Source of the DNA: Icerya purchasi
Lineage: Eukaryota; Arthropoda; Insecta; Hemiptera; Monophlebidae
Assembly: GCA_039619475.1 (NCBI GenBank)
Contig: CM077115.1
Location: 493,975,352-494,039,351, forward strand
Direction: 5' to 3'
Length of the DNA stretch: 64,000 nt
Part shown: one piece after another, positions 9,192-18,703 of the stretch
Position numbering within the stretch: the stretch's first letter is position 1
How the letters are laid out: each line of letters starts with the position of its first letter
Made by a program: the position numbers and the translations under genes
Notes under the pieces: generated by a model
The model's database searches: none
Told to the model about the DNA's origin: nothing
Seen by the model: only the letters and a program-made list of their open reading frames with translations

Positions 9192-9883
9192 CTTTTCCGT
9201 CTTCAATCACTATAAACTCGTCAAAACCGCGACGAAACCGCCCTTTATATAGTTCGCTCTCCTTATCAATCACTAAAAATCCGTGTTTATTCTTCCAACA
9301 AGTTTTACAAAGTTTCTTAAAAGTCTTAAACGAGCACATACCATTAACATGTTCATCGTATCATCTTGAGCAAAGACAAGTATGAAATTAGCATTATCAC
9401 GTATCATATGTTTAGGAATCATTACGTATGTTTGACACAAATAGAAAGTATCTACGTTTTTATGACGACCCATCGAAAAGTATTGTTTTACAACAGGTTG
9501 ATCTCTGCACGCTGGTATATCGTCAAATATAAATATAGAATTTTTATTAATCGCGTCAGGTGTTATTAAATTTACATCATCAGTAAATGTTTGATATCCA
9601 ATCTCAGGCGTAGACTTATATATCCTATCTAACAACTTATATTTAGGTTGATATAAGGAAGTACTATATATGTATACATTTTCGTAACGCAACCCATTCG
9701 AGTGTGTTAATAACGTAAATAACGAATTTGTTTTTCCACATCCGCTCGGGCCAATAATTAAACATCTTATATTATTTGGGAACAACGAGCCATGTTTATA
9801 ACGTTCTGACGTATCACACTACCTTCTACTAGTGTTAGCACATTACTTATAGGTAATATAGTTGATTGCTTTTCAATTTTCAT
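9178..9883 (-). pseudogene. A32-like packaging ATPase, frameshifted
   Basis: The core, 9273-9785, has Walker A (IIGPSGCGKTN, about 9729-9758) and Walker B (IFIFDDIPA) followed by a sensor-like 'LCQTY' Gln, as in genome-packaging ATPases of the FtsK/HerA-A32 group used by Polintons and large DNA viruses. Two breaks are visible. Upstream, an ATG frame (9881-9883, MKIEKQSTILPIS...) leads toward the core but is put out of frame near 9830, where GT is doubled. Downstream of the QDD motif near 9355-9370, an apparent small deletion shifts the frame; the true C-terminus (FKTFKKLCKTCWKN..., then GFLVIDKESELYKGR) is readable in another frame to TAG at 9178-9180. The protein is therefore not made intact unless frameshifted. 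The ancestor would be roughly 240 aa. Confidence 0.82.
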
Positions 9884-9946
9884 TTTAGCTTATTTTACTG
9901 ATTTAATAATCACCATCAACACCGAATAAAAAGTATAAATACACCT
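9884..9946. promoter_or_regulatory. Short divergent gap next to the right arm
   Basis: Only about 63 bp separate the ATPase start from the arm junction at 9947. The ancestral upstream region of the ATPase has been replaced by arm sequence, so its original promoter may be lost. No clear promoter motif. Confidence 0.35.
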
Positions 9947-9981
9947 TGGATCGATAATAGCGTTTTAGTAAATATTTAGTC

Positions 9982-10782
9982 ATGCCACTTCATAAGAGCG
10001 GAAAATATATGCCAGATGGTGCATCTTCAGAAAGCACAAGTATTGTTTAAGATTCGAACGGAAATTATAATTTTAAAGGAAAACGGTTATTAAACGTTAG
10101 TATGTTACAACGTGTACCATCAGAGTCTGAGGTTGTATCTTACAAACAGATGAAAACTCTCACAGCTGCGGAAATACGTGATGTACGTGAAAAAGTAGAG
10201 CAGTTGAATTCGCTTGTTACGGAAAAAAATGCTGCATTACACGCTCAAGTTATGTTTTTGCATAAAGATTTAGATAAAAAAATAAACGATAATATTATGA
10301 ATATCGAGATTCATAAGGGTAATATTGATATGTTGAGTGAAGAAGCGGGAAAATTTAAAGATGATACGAAATTTAAGTTTTCGATGTATGAAGAACAAAT
10401 TAAAAAACTAACGGATAAATTAAATACGGTTTCGAGTGATCTTTCATCGTTAACTACGCGAGTTTCAAAACATGAAAATGATGTGAAAGGTCCAATTCAA
10501 ATATTTGGAGTCTTAATAAATGACTTGAATGCAAAAGTGTGCGTATTGATGGATAATCATATTACTAAGGAAAAAATGGATGCACAGCGCGAAGAAATAG
10601 AAAAAAGTTTTAAAGAATCGAATGATAAGGCTCGTGAAGAAATTGAAAAGCATTTTATGGAGATGATTGATAAAGTTCGTGAAGAAATTAAAAAGGAAAA
10701 AGCTGATCGTATTGTCGATTCCGCTGAGCTATCTGTAAAAGCAGATATTTTAACAAAACGGTTACGTGCTATGGATTCGTAA
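9982..10782 (+). pseudogene. Coiled-coil, fibre-like protein with an early nonsense codon (right arm)
   Basis: Inverted copy of 6465-7265, with the same ATG (9982), the same TAA at 10048-10050, and an identical 226-codon open part from 10102 to 10782. Its upstream sequence is the 33-bp integrase tail and then the ATPase upstream gap, so it is now divergent from the ATPase, whereas the left copy lies downstream of the integrase. Confidence 0.6.
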
Positions 10783-11027
10783 ATTTAACGTAAAGATCAT
10801 GAGGCTTTAATACAGGCTGGAGTGGGGAATATATTATCAACTATAGTAAAATCTAAAATTTTAAAATAATTTTAAGTTTATGAAAAAATAAAAAAATATG
10901 TATATGATTGAGAAATATTTATTATATTATTATATTATATTATACAGTTTACATGAATTTGTATGAAACAGTGAAAAAGGATTTTTTAAAAAAAATATAA
11001 GTATAAATAAGAAAAATACGTTTTTAT

Positions 11028-11870
11028 TTACATGCAGTGCATATTACGCCAACTGACAGCGTCACATCGGTGAGTATTATTATGTTCGTAATCGGTATTC
11101 ATAGATTCGAGACATGACCAGCAAACAAATTTCGCTTTCGGCGACTGGATTCGCAACAATCGACTGAATTTTTTTATCCACGCGAATTGGTAATTTCCAT
11201 TAGATCCCCAATACAATATGTTTGTGTGATGTTTATGATTTAACAAACTATGATTTTTTCGGAAGGCGTACACAGCTTTTATTTTATACTTGTATGTACT
11301 TTGATCTGTATAGTCGGTTTCTATCAGCTTGTATAAGTTGATTGATACGGCGTTTATTCTTTCAAACGTTTCAATATCAGCTAGCGATTGGATCGGTAAG
11401 TGAATAAAGCTGAAATCGTATACTTTCTGTAGAATATTGTACTGCCACATCGATGATGGTTTTGATGTAAATTTCGCTAAAACTGCATACATGAAACTAT
11501 TTTTATTTTCAGGATCGTTAGGGTCTTTAACATAGACGACTGCTTTTCGGTTAAATATTTCTTTGGGTAATTCTAACATTGATGGGCTATATTCTTTTTC
11601 ATCTTGTACAAAAGGTAGTTGCGTTAACGGTGGAGTTTGCATATCTTGTGACATTACCGGTGATGCTAAAGGTGTTGATGTAACCAATGGAACAAAATCT
11701 GAGAACGAATGTTGCGACGGCACTTGTAGTGATGATTCTTCTGTTACTAGCGGCGGCATATGTATATTCGGGAAATCGTCCGGAAACATAGCATTATCGT
11801 TATCATTTTCGAAAAAATTTTGAATGAAATCCGCGACATTAACGACATTCGATTCGGTGTTGTTATTCAT
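11028..11870 (-). CDS. Stand-alone polymerase-N-terminal-like domain (right arm)
   Basis: Inverted copy of 5377-6219; the 280-aa protein is identical. Acidic Ser/Pro-rich N-terminus, then the N..SFMYAVLA, FERINAVSINLY, WIKKFSRLL and C-x2-C...H-x-C blocks. It is transcribed toward the centre and converges with the coiled-coil gene, like the left copy. Two identical copies per element would double the dose if expressed. Confidence 0.65.
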   Translation of the reverse strand: MNNNTESNVVNVADFIQNFFENDNDNAMFPDDFPNIHMPPLVTEESSLQVPSQHSFSDFVPLVTSTPLASPVMSQDMQTPPLTQLPFVQDEKEYSPSMLELPKEIFNRKAVVYVKDPNDPENKNSFMYAVLAKFTSKPSSMWQYNILQKVYDFSFIHLPIQSLADIETFERINAVSINLYKLIETDYTDQSTYKYKIKAVYAFRKNHSLLNHKHHTNILYWGSNGNYQFAWIKKFSRLLRIQSPKAKFVCWSCLESMNTDYEHNNTHRCDAVSWRNMHCM

Positions 11871-11891
11871 ATTCGATTATTATTGTAATAT

Positions 11892-12080
11892 TTATATTAA
11901 AAAAAAAAGAGAGAAAATAAGAGCGAAAAAAATAACGAGCAATAAGAGAGAAAAAATACAGAAAATAAAGAACGAAAGAAACAGAGAAAAGACGTAGGAA
12001 ATTACAGACTTTATCGTTCTTGAGAATAATTTAAAAACGCGTGAGGAACACAGCTTCAACAAATTCCACACGTTTAACAT
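11892..12080 (-). CDS. Possible small hydrophobic protein or leader (right arm)
   Basis: Identical inverted copy of 5167-5355: 62 codons, basic then strongly hydrophobic, in an A/G-rich (T/C-rich on the coding strand) tract 21 bp upstream of the 280-aa gene. More probably a pyrimidine-rich leader than a protein. Confidence 0.25.
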   Translation of the reverse strand: MLNVWNLLKLCSSRVFKLFSRTIKSVISYVFSLFLSFFIFCIFSLLLLVIFFALIFSLFFLI

Positions 12081-12566
12081 ACCACTAATACTGACTGCAC
12101 GATCAGAGATCCGTTCGACATTCTAGCTCGATGCTTGCTTTTGAAAAGGGGAGGGCTGCATCAGAAAAACCACATTCCTTTGGTGAAAGTTGGTTGCAGG
12201 TGTGCGCGATCGAAGTTTGCAGATGTTCTTTGGGTTATATGTGTTTGTGTGTATGTGTGTACATGTGAACAGGTTTCTGCAAAAGATATAAAGGGGAAGA
12301 TTTCCTGCAGACTCAGTATCTATTGTCGCACGAAAGAATTCAAGGTCATAGCAGCATGCAAGATTATAAATATAATAAAAATATACTTTGGATAATTTTA
12401 TATTTACGTATATGTAGACTTTGAAATATTAATAAAAAGTAACGCTGTATCGGAAACGGAACGCGTGTGTGGATGTGATATCGCGGCGGAGATCGGAATA
12501 TGCGTGGGAACGGCGCGTGCGCTTCCGCGGAGGTTAACGTTGTGGTGAATATATGTGTGTGGTGTG

Positions 12567-12844
12567 TTGGGTTAGTTTTACGTTTTAAATACCATACTTG
12601 GGTTACATTTTGGAATTTTCATACTTACGCCTTGAATTTTGAAAAATCGCGGTAACGCTTCCAGCGGGAGGGACGGGCGGGGACTTGGGTTACTTTCAGA
12701 CATTAATTAATATACTTATGTTAATTAATAATCGGTTCGGTTTGTCGGAAATGCAGGGGAACGCGCGGGGGGATTTTGGGGGAAATTGTGGGAAACTTGG
12801 GTGAATTTTCGGAGTCGGAGCATAAAATTGGGTTACTTAGGTTA
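12567..12844 (-). promoter_or_regulatory. Subterminal TAACCYAA motif cluster (right arm)
   Basis: Mirror image of the left-arm cluster; the same five octamers appear as TTRGGTTA on the plus strand. The region between them differs from the left arm at a few bases, but the octamers themselves are unchanged. Confidence 0.4.
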
Positions 12845-12947
12845 GTTTCAGCCCTTTGCACACGTTTAGGGGTTCGGATTACCGGTTTGGGCTGCCTTTT
12901 GCTGTTCGGATTAGCGGAACTCCTAGAGTCGCTATTTATCATCTACT

Positions 12948-12953
12948 CATATT
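12948..12953. repeat. Right 6-bp target site duplication (CATATT)
   Basis: Exact repeat of 4294-4299, directly after the CT end of the right arm. Confidence 0.85.
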
Positions 12954-13171
12954 TCATTACAATAACCGGCAGGCATCAGAAGTATAGATGAATTTTACGG
13001 GTCCACCGGGATGAGAGTTTGTTTTTGATGGTAGCGCGATGTCGTTGTTTTTGTTCTTAACATAAACAGATCATCAGAAAACAAAAACGCATTTACATTT
13101 TCAAGGGTTTTGTTTTTGTTTTGTTTTTTTGGGGAGGGGGGGCGTTACTAAAGAAATATCACTCAGAAGCA

Positions 13172-13435
13172 TTATGAGGGGGAAAAAGTTAGTTCGATGG
13201 AAGTTCTGTCAAAGACTGATAGTATAAATACATTGAGAGCGGGAATGATGTAGAGCGCAGGCGAAGATAAGATGTATGAAGCGCAATATGTCGCGGGAAG
13301 CCCAAGCGTTAGCAAGTTGGAATACACAATAGAGCGTTCAGTATACAACGATGGACAGTCAATGATTATAACCACAGAAGGACTCATAATTTGGATGAAG
13401 AGGACAATTTGGAGATAATATGAATGGTTTGGCAT
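13172..13435 (-). pseudogene. I-like LINE ORF2 C-terminal fragment, copy 1
   Basis: The minus strand contains CPSLYTERSIVYSNLL followed by GLPATYCASYILSS. This matches the tail after RNase H in a LINE family that also appears at 59617-59985 (CPSLSVERSILYSCLLKL, PAPYCASYILSF). Upstream, CPLHPN is readable in a neighbouring frame, so the copy is frameshifted. 5' truncated and dead. Confidence 0.65.
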
Positions 13436-13689
13436 TGTTCCCTTTCTCTGTCGTTAGTAATTTTCTTTTTAAACTTTAAACTGCTGCAATCGCTGTATTA
13501 TATTTGTGACATCATTATGGAACAAAGTTGAGAACGATCAGGCCAATATCTTATTCTAATAACGAGTTGAATCGAGACACAGACAGTTAGAAATTTTAAA
13601 TAGCAGATTTTCTGCGATCAAGTAAATAATTATAATACGGATATAAAAAAAAATTGCAGAAAAGATTATGAGGCAACCTGTTTTATATT

Positions 13690-14126
13690 AATAAGTATAT
13701 ATATATATATATAACTCGGCCACTTTGGCCTCGCAAGGGGCTGTACCTTTTGACCTCTCTTGCTTTCATTTCTGTCTCTTTCTCTTCTATACTTTGTATA
13801 AAATGATCAACATTTACAACGTAATTCTTTCTGGCATCAACACAAAAAAAAAATAACATAATCACAAAAATCCTATCCTAACATTTAACTTTCATTATAT
13901 AAAATTAAGACATTTTTTCGTTACATTTTTCGTTACATATTTCGCTACATAAAATTGTGACATTTTTTAAATAACAATAACAAAAATCCTACAAAATATA
14001 ACAAACGTTACATAAAATTAGGACATTTTTTGTCATTTTTTTGAAACATTTTTTTGAAACATTTTTTGGGAAATTTTTTTGGGATATTTTTTTTAATGGG
14101 GGGTAGCTTAAGAATTACGTTGAATT
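13690..14126. repeat. (TA)n-bordered interspersed repeat, copy 1
   Basis: Starts with a TA run, then ACTCGGCCACTTTGGCCTCG and CAAGGGGCTGTACC..., CTTCTATACTTTGTATAAAAT; ends ...GGGGTAGCTTAAGAATTACGTTGAATTAA. The same two ends occur at 26129/26965 and 38977/39240, and the right end alone at 41095. Copy 1 has an internal stretch of degenerate CATTTTTTTGAAA repeats. No coding capacity; superfamily unknown. Confidence 0.65.
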
Positions 14127-16663
14127 AATCTGCCTGAACGTTGGCTTGTCTGCTATTAGCGGATTTTAGATATTCTAATTTTTTACTGTTGCCCAAAGCA
14201 AAATCCAAAAAATAAGTGCAATTTTCTCGTTATTTGTGCCGTTCAATTCTAGTGAAACTTAAAATTGTTTTAAAAAAATTTAATGAAATCGTAAAATGAG
14301 GGCCTACACAGCTGGAATGTGAATGAGTGCGATATAATACTAAAATTAAATTTATCTATTAATAGGTTCGCCAATCAGTTCGAATTAGACTAAATTAATT
14401 TCGTCGTTTACCTATAGGGCTTTACATAAAAGAAATACTATTTTTAAACAAAAAAAGAAAAAGAGAACACTCACATTAAACAATAATCTTCAGTTTTAAA
14501 TAATAAAAAAATAATTCTTCTTGTAAAACGTAAATAAACATAAAAAATTACAAAGTTAAACATTTTACATAGCCAGCAAAATTTAAATAATTAAAAATGA
14601 AATTTACGAAAAATCTTATTTTGTAATTTATTTTATTTATTTTTTTTTGATTTTTAAATAGCCTATCGATAAATAAACTGTTCAAATTTCATAACACTCG
14701 GATGGGTAGTTTCGTAGTCTATATACATTCATTTATATATACATATATATATATATATATATTGATAGATAGATAGATAGATAGATAACTTCGTTGCAAT
14801 TTCCATTTCGTATCTCGCTAAATTTCTTATTCATTTAGTTTGTTTCGTTATTTACTTTATTTTTGGTCATTTAAATTATTACATTTGCTCGCGCAGTCAT
14901 ACGTTCTACACAATTAATTGGACAATCCAAACGCTGTAGTTCGTGCGATAATATCCGTAAATATAATTACCTCCCTCGCAAATAATAATTAACACAACAA
15001 ACGAATTTTATCTGTAACCTTTTGTTTTTACTTATTTATTTATTTTTGGGCTCGTCAGCTATCCGGGGGGCCGCACTATCGTTCTTATTTACACTTTTCC
15101 GTTAACTGCAACAACATTCGGGCCATCGGACGAAACATCCTTACCTAACCGAATTACGCGTAGTATCCGGCGCACCGAGCAGTTGCTCGGCTCACAAAAT
15201 CATGCCGTCCTCAGCCATATTAAATCATACGATTCGCCACTTACACTGCCATCTGTTAGACACCTATGGAACTTATAACTAATTACAACCCTTTATCCTA
15301 TAAAAAAACATTTAACTTGCAATAAAAAAATATTGAGGTCATTAATCGAGATAAAAGCTATCCTATCTTTTAAGTTGGACCAAATCACACACAGTGTGCA
15401 AAATTTTATTAAGATCGGTTGAATAGTTTCGGAGATTACCGCGGACAAACATTTGTGATACGAAATTTTTGTTATTTAAGATATATATGTGTATATGACC
15501 CATTCAATATGGATTCAACGAACAAAAAAAATCGATCACTTCGATTTTTTTTAAACTTTCGGATCATAATTATTTCTTTTCCCTCAAAAAACGTTTTTGG
15601 AGCTCTGTAGCACGATATCAAAATTTACATCGTGAAAGTTTAATTTCAGAAATAAAAATCCACATTTGATTTTAACTCAAGTTATCGTATCGGGACGTTT
15701 TTTTTTTTTTTTTTTTTTAATGTAGGAAATTATACCCGCGTGTTAATAGATTTTTTATCTCTGTTCCTAACTTCGTATTTCCTTCGATAGCGAGAAACTA
15801 CGACGTGTAATTTTAACCAAATTCCGAAGTTTACCGGCTTCGAAAAAAGTAGATTAATGGTTTGTCACGTATGTTCTTTTTTTTTTTTTTTTTGGAACGA
15901 AGTTCTTTAACGCGGCTTGGCGGTAGGAGTAAACTGGCCGAAATCGTCATATAACGAAAAAGCGTTATGCGTCCTTCAGGTGATCTTCGCTCTCCTTCTA
16001 TTTCCCTCCGTCTCTTTCTATTATATACGGGTGTGGGTGTGTGCGTGCGAGTATCGAGTATCGAGTTTCGAGTAGCAAGCATTGTGCACGGTTAGCTGTA
16101 CAATAACCTCAATCCTAAACATGTGTCAATTTTATTTAAACTTATTGTTGTTTTTGTTTTAATTCATACGGGATTTATGTTGTGTCATTTTTTGTCGTAT
16201 ACTTTGTGAATGACTTTACGCTTGTATATCTACCAAAAAGAAAAGGAACTTTGTTCCTATCGGGTGTCTGAACACCACTTTTTTTTTTTTTTTTTTTTAT
16301 GTTTACGCATAACCTTTACAGTCCACCAATAATTTTAATGATTATTTGTTCATTCGAAATTGTATGGGCCAGTGAGGTGGTTCATGCAGATACAACGATA
16401 AGCATCGGTGAACATTCAGTTATCATTAAAATAAACGTTTAAAAAAGGAGATCCCTTTAGTAATATAATAAGATTGACATTTGAAATATTATCGTTTGCC
16501 GCGGAAATGTGAAATGGGGAAAAACTAATGTTTAATATAGCCAAACGAAAAAAAAAAAAAAAAAAATACTGTCGATGTTAGTTTAGAAAAGTTAATTCGA
16601 ATAAAAAACATTGAAAATAGCGGCGTTTACGTGCTCATCGCCGACGGAAATATTACCTATCTT
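14127..16663. other. Unassigned AT-rich DNA with microsatellites
   Basis: Includes a (TA)n-(GATA)n run at 14743-14786 and poly-T tracts near 15700, 15880 and 16280, plus a poly-A near 16549-16566 that could be the tail of an old retroposed copy. 15050-15260 is less AT-rich but shows no recognisable protein. Confidence 0.4.
14743..14786. repeat. (TA)n/(GATA)n compound microsatellite
   Basis: TA dinucleotides followed by about six GATA units. Confidence 0.85.
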
Positions 16664-16676
16664 AACATCACTGCGT
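16664..16676. repeat. Left target site duplication of the LINE (AACATCACTGCGT)
   Basis: A 13-bp sequence repeated exactly at 23054-23066, immediately after the A-rich tail. Confidence 0.88.
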
Positions 16677-16884
16677 GATTAGACTTGTGAATAACGTGAG
16701 TAATTCGGAGGTGTTTGGTCGCGTTCGTTTAATAATTCCTGAAGTATTTAACTTAAGCCTACACATACGGAACTACATTTACATTTACACGCATCTTCAC
16801 ACGCATACACACCACACTCAACTTTCAAATTTAATCCCGGTGCCTGGTATAACACCGATATATTGTTTATATTTTATCTTAACG

Positions 16885-18381
16885 ATGTCTGAGGAGGGGG
16901 CCGGTACAGACCGGCCGCCGGATGATATAATGGTCATAGATGATAATTCAAGTTTCTCTGTTATCTCGAGTAATCGTAATTATACTGATAAGCCTGATAT
17001 AACAAACAAAGATGTTTCTATTGCTAATTCAATTTTCGAAACAGGTAACAATAATTCTAACAGCTGTGATAGTTCTAGCAATCCCGATAAAGACAAAAAT
17101 AACGTTAATGATAATTCTAACGCTGAAACAAGAGCAGCAGTTTTCTCAGAAAATAAAAATAATTATTCCCCGAGCAATTTCAGTAATGACAATTATAAAG
17201 TTTTTATAGAAAAAATAAATTCGGATAGTAATGTCAGAACATCGATTAGTGCATTAAAAATAGCTGAATTAATAAGAAAACAGCCTTTTTATAAAAACAT
17301 AATCGAAATAAAAAAAGTAAGCCGTAATAGAGTAATAGTACAACTCTCTTCTTATATCACAGCTAATGAAATGGTGAATAGCTCTCTCTTTATAAATAGT
17401 GGATACAAGGCATATATCCCCTCGTATCTCATCTCACGGGTGGGCGTTATTATTAAGGGTGTAGATTTAGATTATTCTGAAGACCAGCTGATCGAAATGA
17501 TAAATTGCGATCCGTTCATTGTTAATAATATCAAACGTTTAAATAGAAAATGCTTCTCTAAAGGTGAGATAAGTTATGTCCCCAGTACCTCTGTACTTGT
17601 TTCCTTCGAAGGACAAAACCTTCCTTCTTATGTGTTTCTTTGGCACGTTAGATTTCAGTGTGACCCTTTCGTCAGAAGAATTCGGCAATGTTTCCGTTGT
17701 CTACGATATGGTCACGTGGCAAATCAATGTGAAGGAAGTGCCAGATGTGATAAATGCGGTGAGAATGATCATACGGCAGATACGTGCAAAAATGAATTTG
17801 TATCATGCGCTCATTGCAGAAGTAGTCACAAATCGTCGGATAATAATTGCCCCGAAAAAAAGCGACAATCTTTAATTAACGAATTAATGGCCAATCACAA
17901 TCTAGGTTATCATGAAGCAGCTATTGAAATACCCCAAACGTATAAACAGCAACATCTTTATTCTAATAAATTAAGTTATAATAGATTTTCATTGCTGCCG
18001 CACGATGACAGCTTCCCCGCTCTTGTTCATGATCAGCCTACACAGGATCATCCAGCAGGCGTCCCTGTCTTTAAGCCAAAACCGATTTCTAAACGCACAG
18101 GATTTCACGATTCCAATCAATTAGTAGACTCAAATTTAAAACGGTCTGTTTCATTCTTCTCTTCTGATGAAGACGGGAAAGCAACGAAAAGAACGAATAC
18201 GGCAAGGGTAACAATTCCGAAAAGCCAAACTGTTAAAATAATGGAGAAATCTGATCTAGATAAAACGATCAAACCAGGTCCGTCTGGATCTAAAACTAGT
18301 TCGATTAAAAGCAATATCGTAGACCCGAAGGGTAATAAACAGAGTATTCGGAAAAATCCTATGATCTCTAATAAAAAGTAA
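16885..18381 (+). CDS. LINE ORF1 (gag-like nucleic-acid-binding protein)
   Basis: 498 codons from ATG 16885 (MSEEGAGTDRPPDD) to the stop at 18379-18381. The frame is open further upstream into the 5' UTR but has no ATG there. The N-terminal 100 residues are Asn/Ser/Asp-rich. About residues 105-265 form an RRM-like or gag-like region. Three CCHC zinc knuckles sit at roughly 17688-17860: CFRCLRYGHVANQC, CDKCGENDHTADTC and CAHCRSSHKSSDNNC. The C-terminal 150 residues are basic and Ser/Lys-rich. ORF1 proteins of I elements bind the element RNA and form RNP particles. No lesion is visible. Confidence 0.88.
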   Translation: MSEEGAGTDRPPDDIMVIDDNSSFSVISSNRNYTDKPDITNKDVSIANSIFETGNNNSNSCDSSSNPDKDKNNVNDNSNAETRAAVFSENKNNYSPSNFSNDNYKVFIEKINSDSNVRTSISALKIAELIRKQPFYKNIIEIKKVSRNRVIVQLSSYITANEMVNSSLFINSGYKAYIPSYLISRVGVIIKGVDLDYSEDQLIEMINCDPFIVNNIKRLNRKCFSKGEISYVPSTSVLVSFEGQNLPSYVFLWHVRFQCDPFVRRIRQCFRCLRYGHVANQCEGSARCDKCGENDHTADTCKNEFVSCAHCRSSHKSSDNNCPEKKRQSLINELMANHNLGYHEAAIEIPQTYKQQHLYSNKLSYNRFSLLPHDDSFPALVHDQPTQDHPAGVPVFKPKPISKRTGFHDSNQLVDSNLKRSVSFFSSDEDGKATKRTNTARVTIPKSQTVKIMEKSDLDKTIKPGPSGSKTSSIKSNIVDPKGNKQSIRKNPMISNKK

Positions 18382-18703
18382 ATATTATATACCGTTAATA
18401 TTGTATAATGGGAATTTTATTTTATTTTATTCTATTTTTCCATTAGTTATATAATAAACATTCATAATTATCGTGATAATACAACTAATATTTAAATTAT
18501 AATAATTTTAAATTCCGTTCATTCACAGTATTATACCATAATTAATTAGTATTATTTAAATAGATTTTTTCCTACAAGATAAAATAACTGGGATATTCAT
18601 TTAAGTTTAGTAAAATAGCTACTTATGGTAATTGTATACACTAATCAGCCTCGAGCCTAACCTTTTTTAATTCTATTCTATTTTTATTCTTCCTTATTCC
18701 ACA
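18382..18703 (+). other. ORF1-ORF2 spacer of the LINE
   Basis: Very AT-rich, 322 bp, no ORF. The ORF2 frame is closed upstream by a TAA at 18668-18670, and no ATG lies between that stop and the endonuclease domain. Confidence 0.6.

Larger units (their letters stand above)
4300..12947. mobile_element. Polinton/Maverick-like element, palindromic derivative
   Basis: The element is 8,648 bp. Its termini are 5'-AG...CT-3', and a perfect 6-bp target duplication (CATATT, 4294-4299 and 12948-12953) flanks it; both are hallmarks of Polintons. It encodes a retroviral-type integrase with a chromodomain, an A32-like P-loop ATPase and other proteins typical of this superfamily. It is far smaller than the usual 15-20 kb and lacks recognisable protein-primed DNA polymerase, protease and capsid genes. 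Instead of ordinary terminal repeats of a few hundred bp it has 3,001-bp arms that themselves contain genes. Arms 4300-7300 and 9947-12947 are equal in length and differ at about eight positions by eye. The centre 7301-9946 is single copy. It looks like a snap-back (inverted duplication plus deletion) derivative, recently inserted because the duplication is unmutated. Confidence 0.88.
9947..12947 (-). repeat. Right inverted arm (3,001 bp)
   Basis: Reverse complement of 4300-7300. It begins with 33 bp (9947-9979) that are the 3' end of the integrase gene in inverse orientation without the rest of the gene, and then the coiled-coil gene starts at 9982. This orphan piece marks it as the derived copy. 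Confidence 0.93.

Noticed and set aside
8644..9252. 202-codon plus-strand ORF antisense to the DUF8207-like gene
   Set aside because: Ile/Ser/Phe-rich shadow frame of the real minus-strand gene.
4300..12947. The palindrome as an assembly or chimeric-read artefact
   Set aside because: A foldback artefact would normally lack a unique centre and would not have an exact 6-bp target duplication outside both ends. The arms also differ at several positions. Long-read confirmation would still be welcome.
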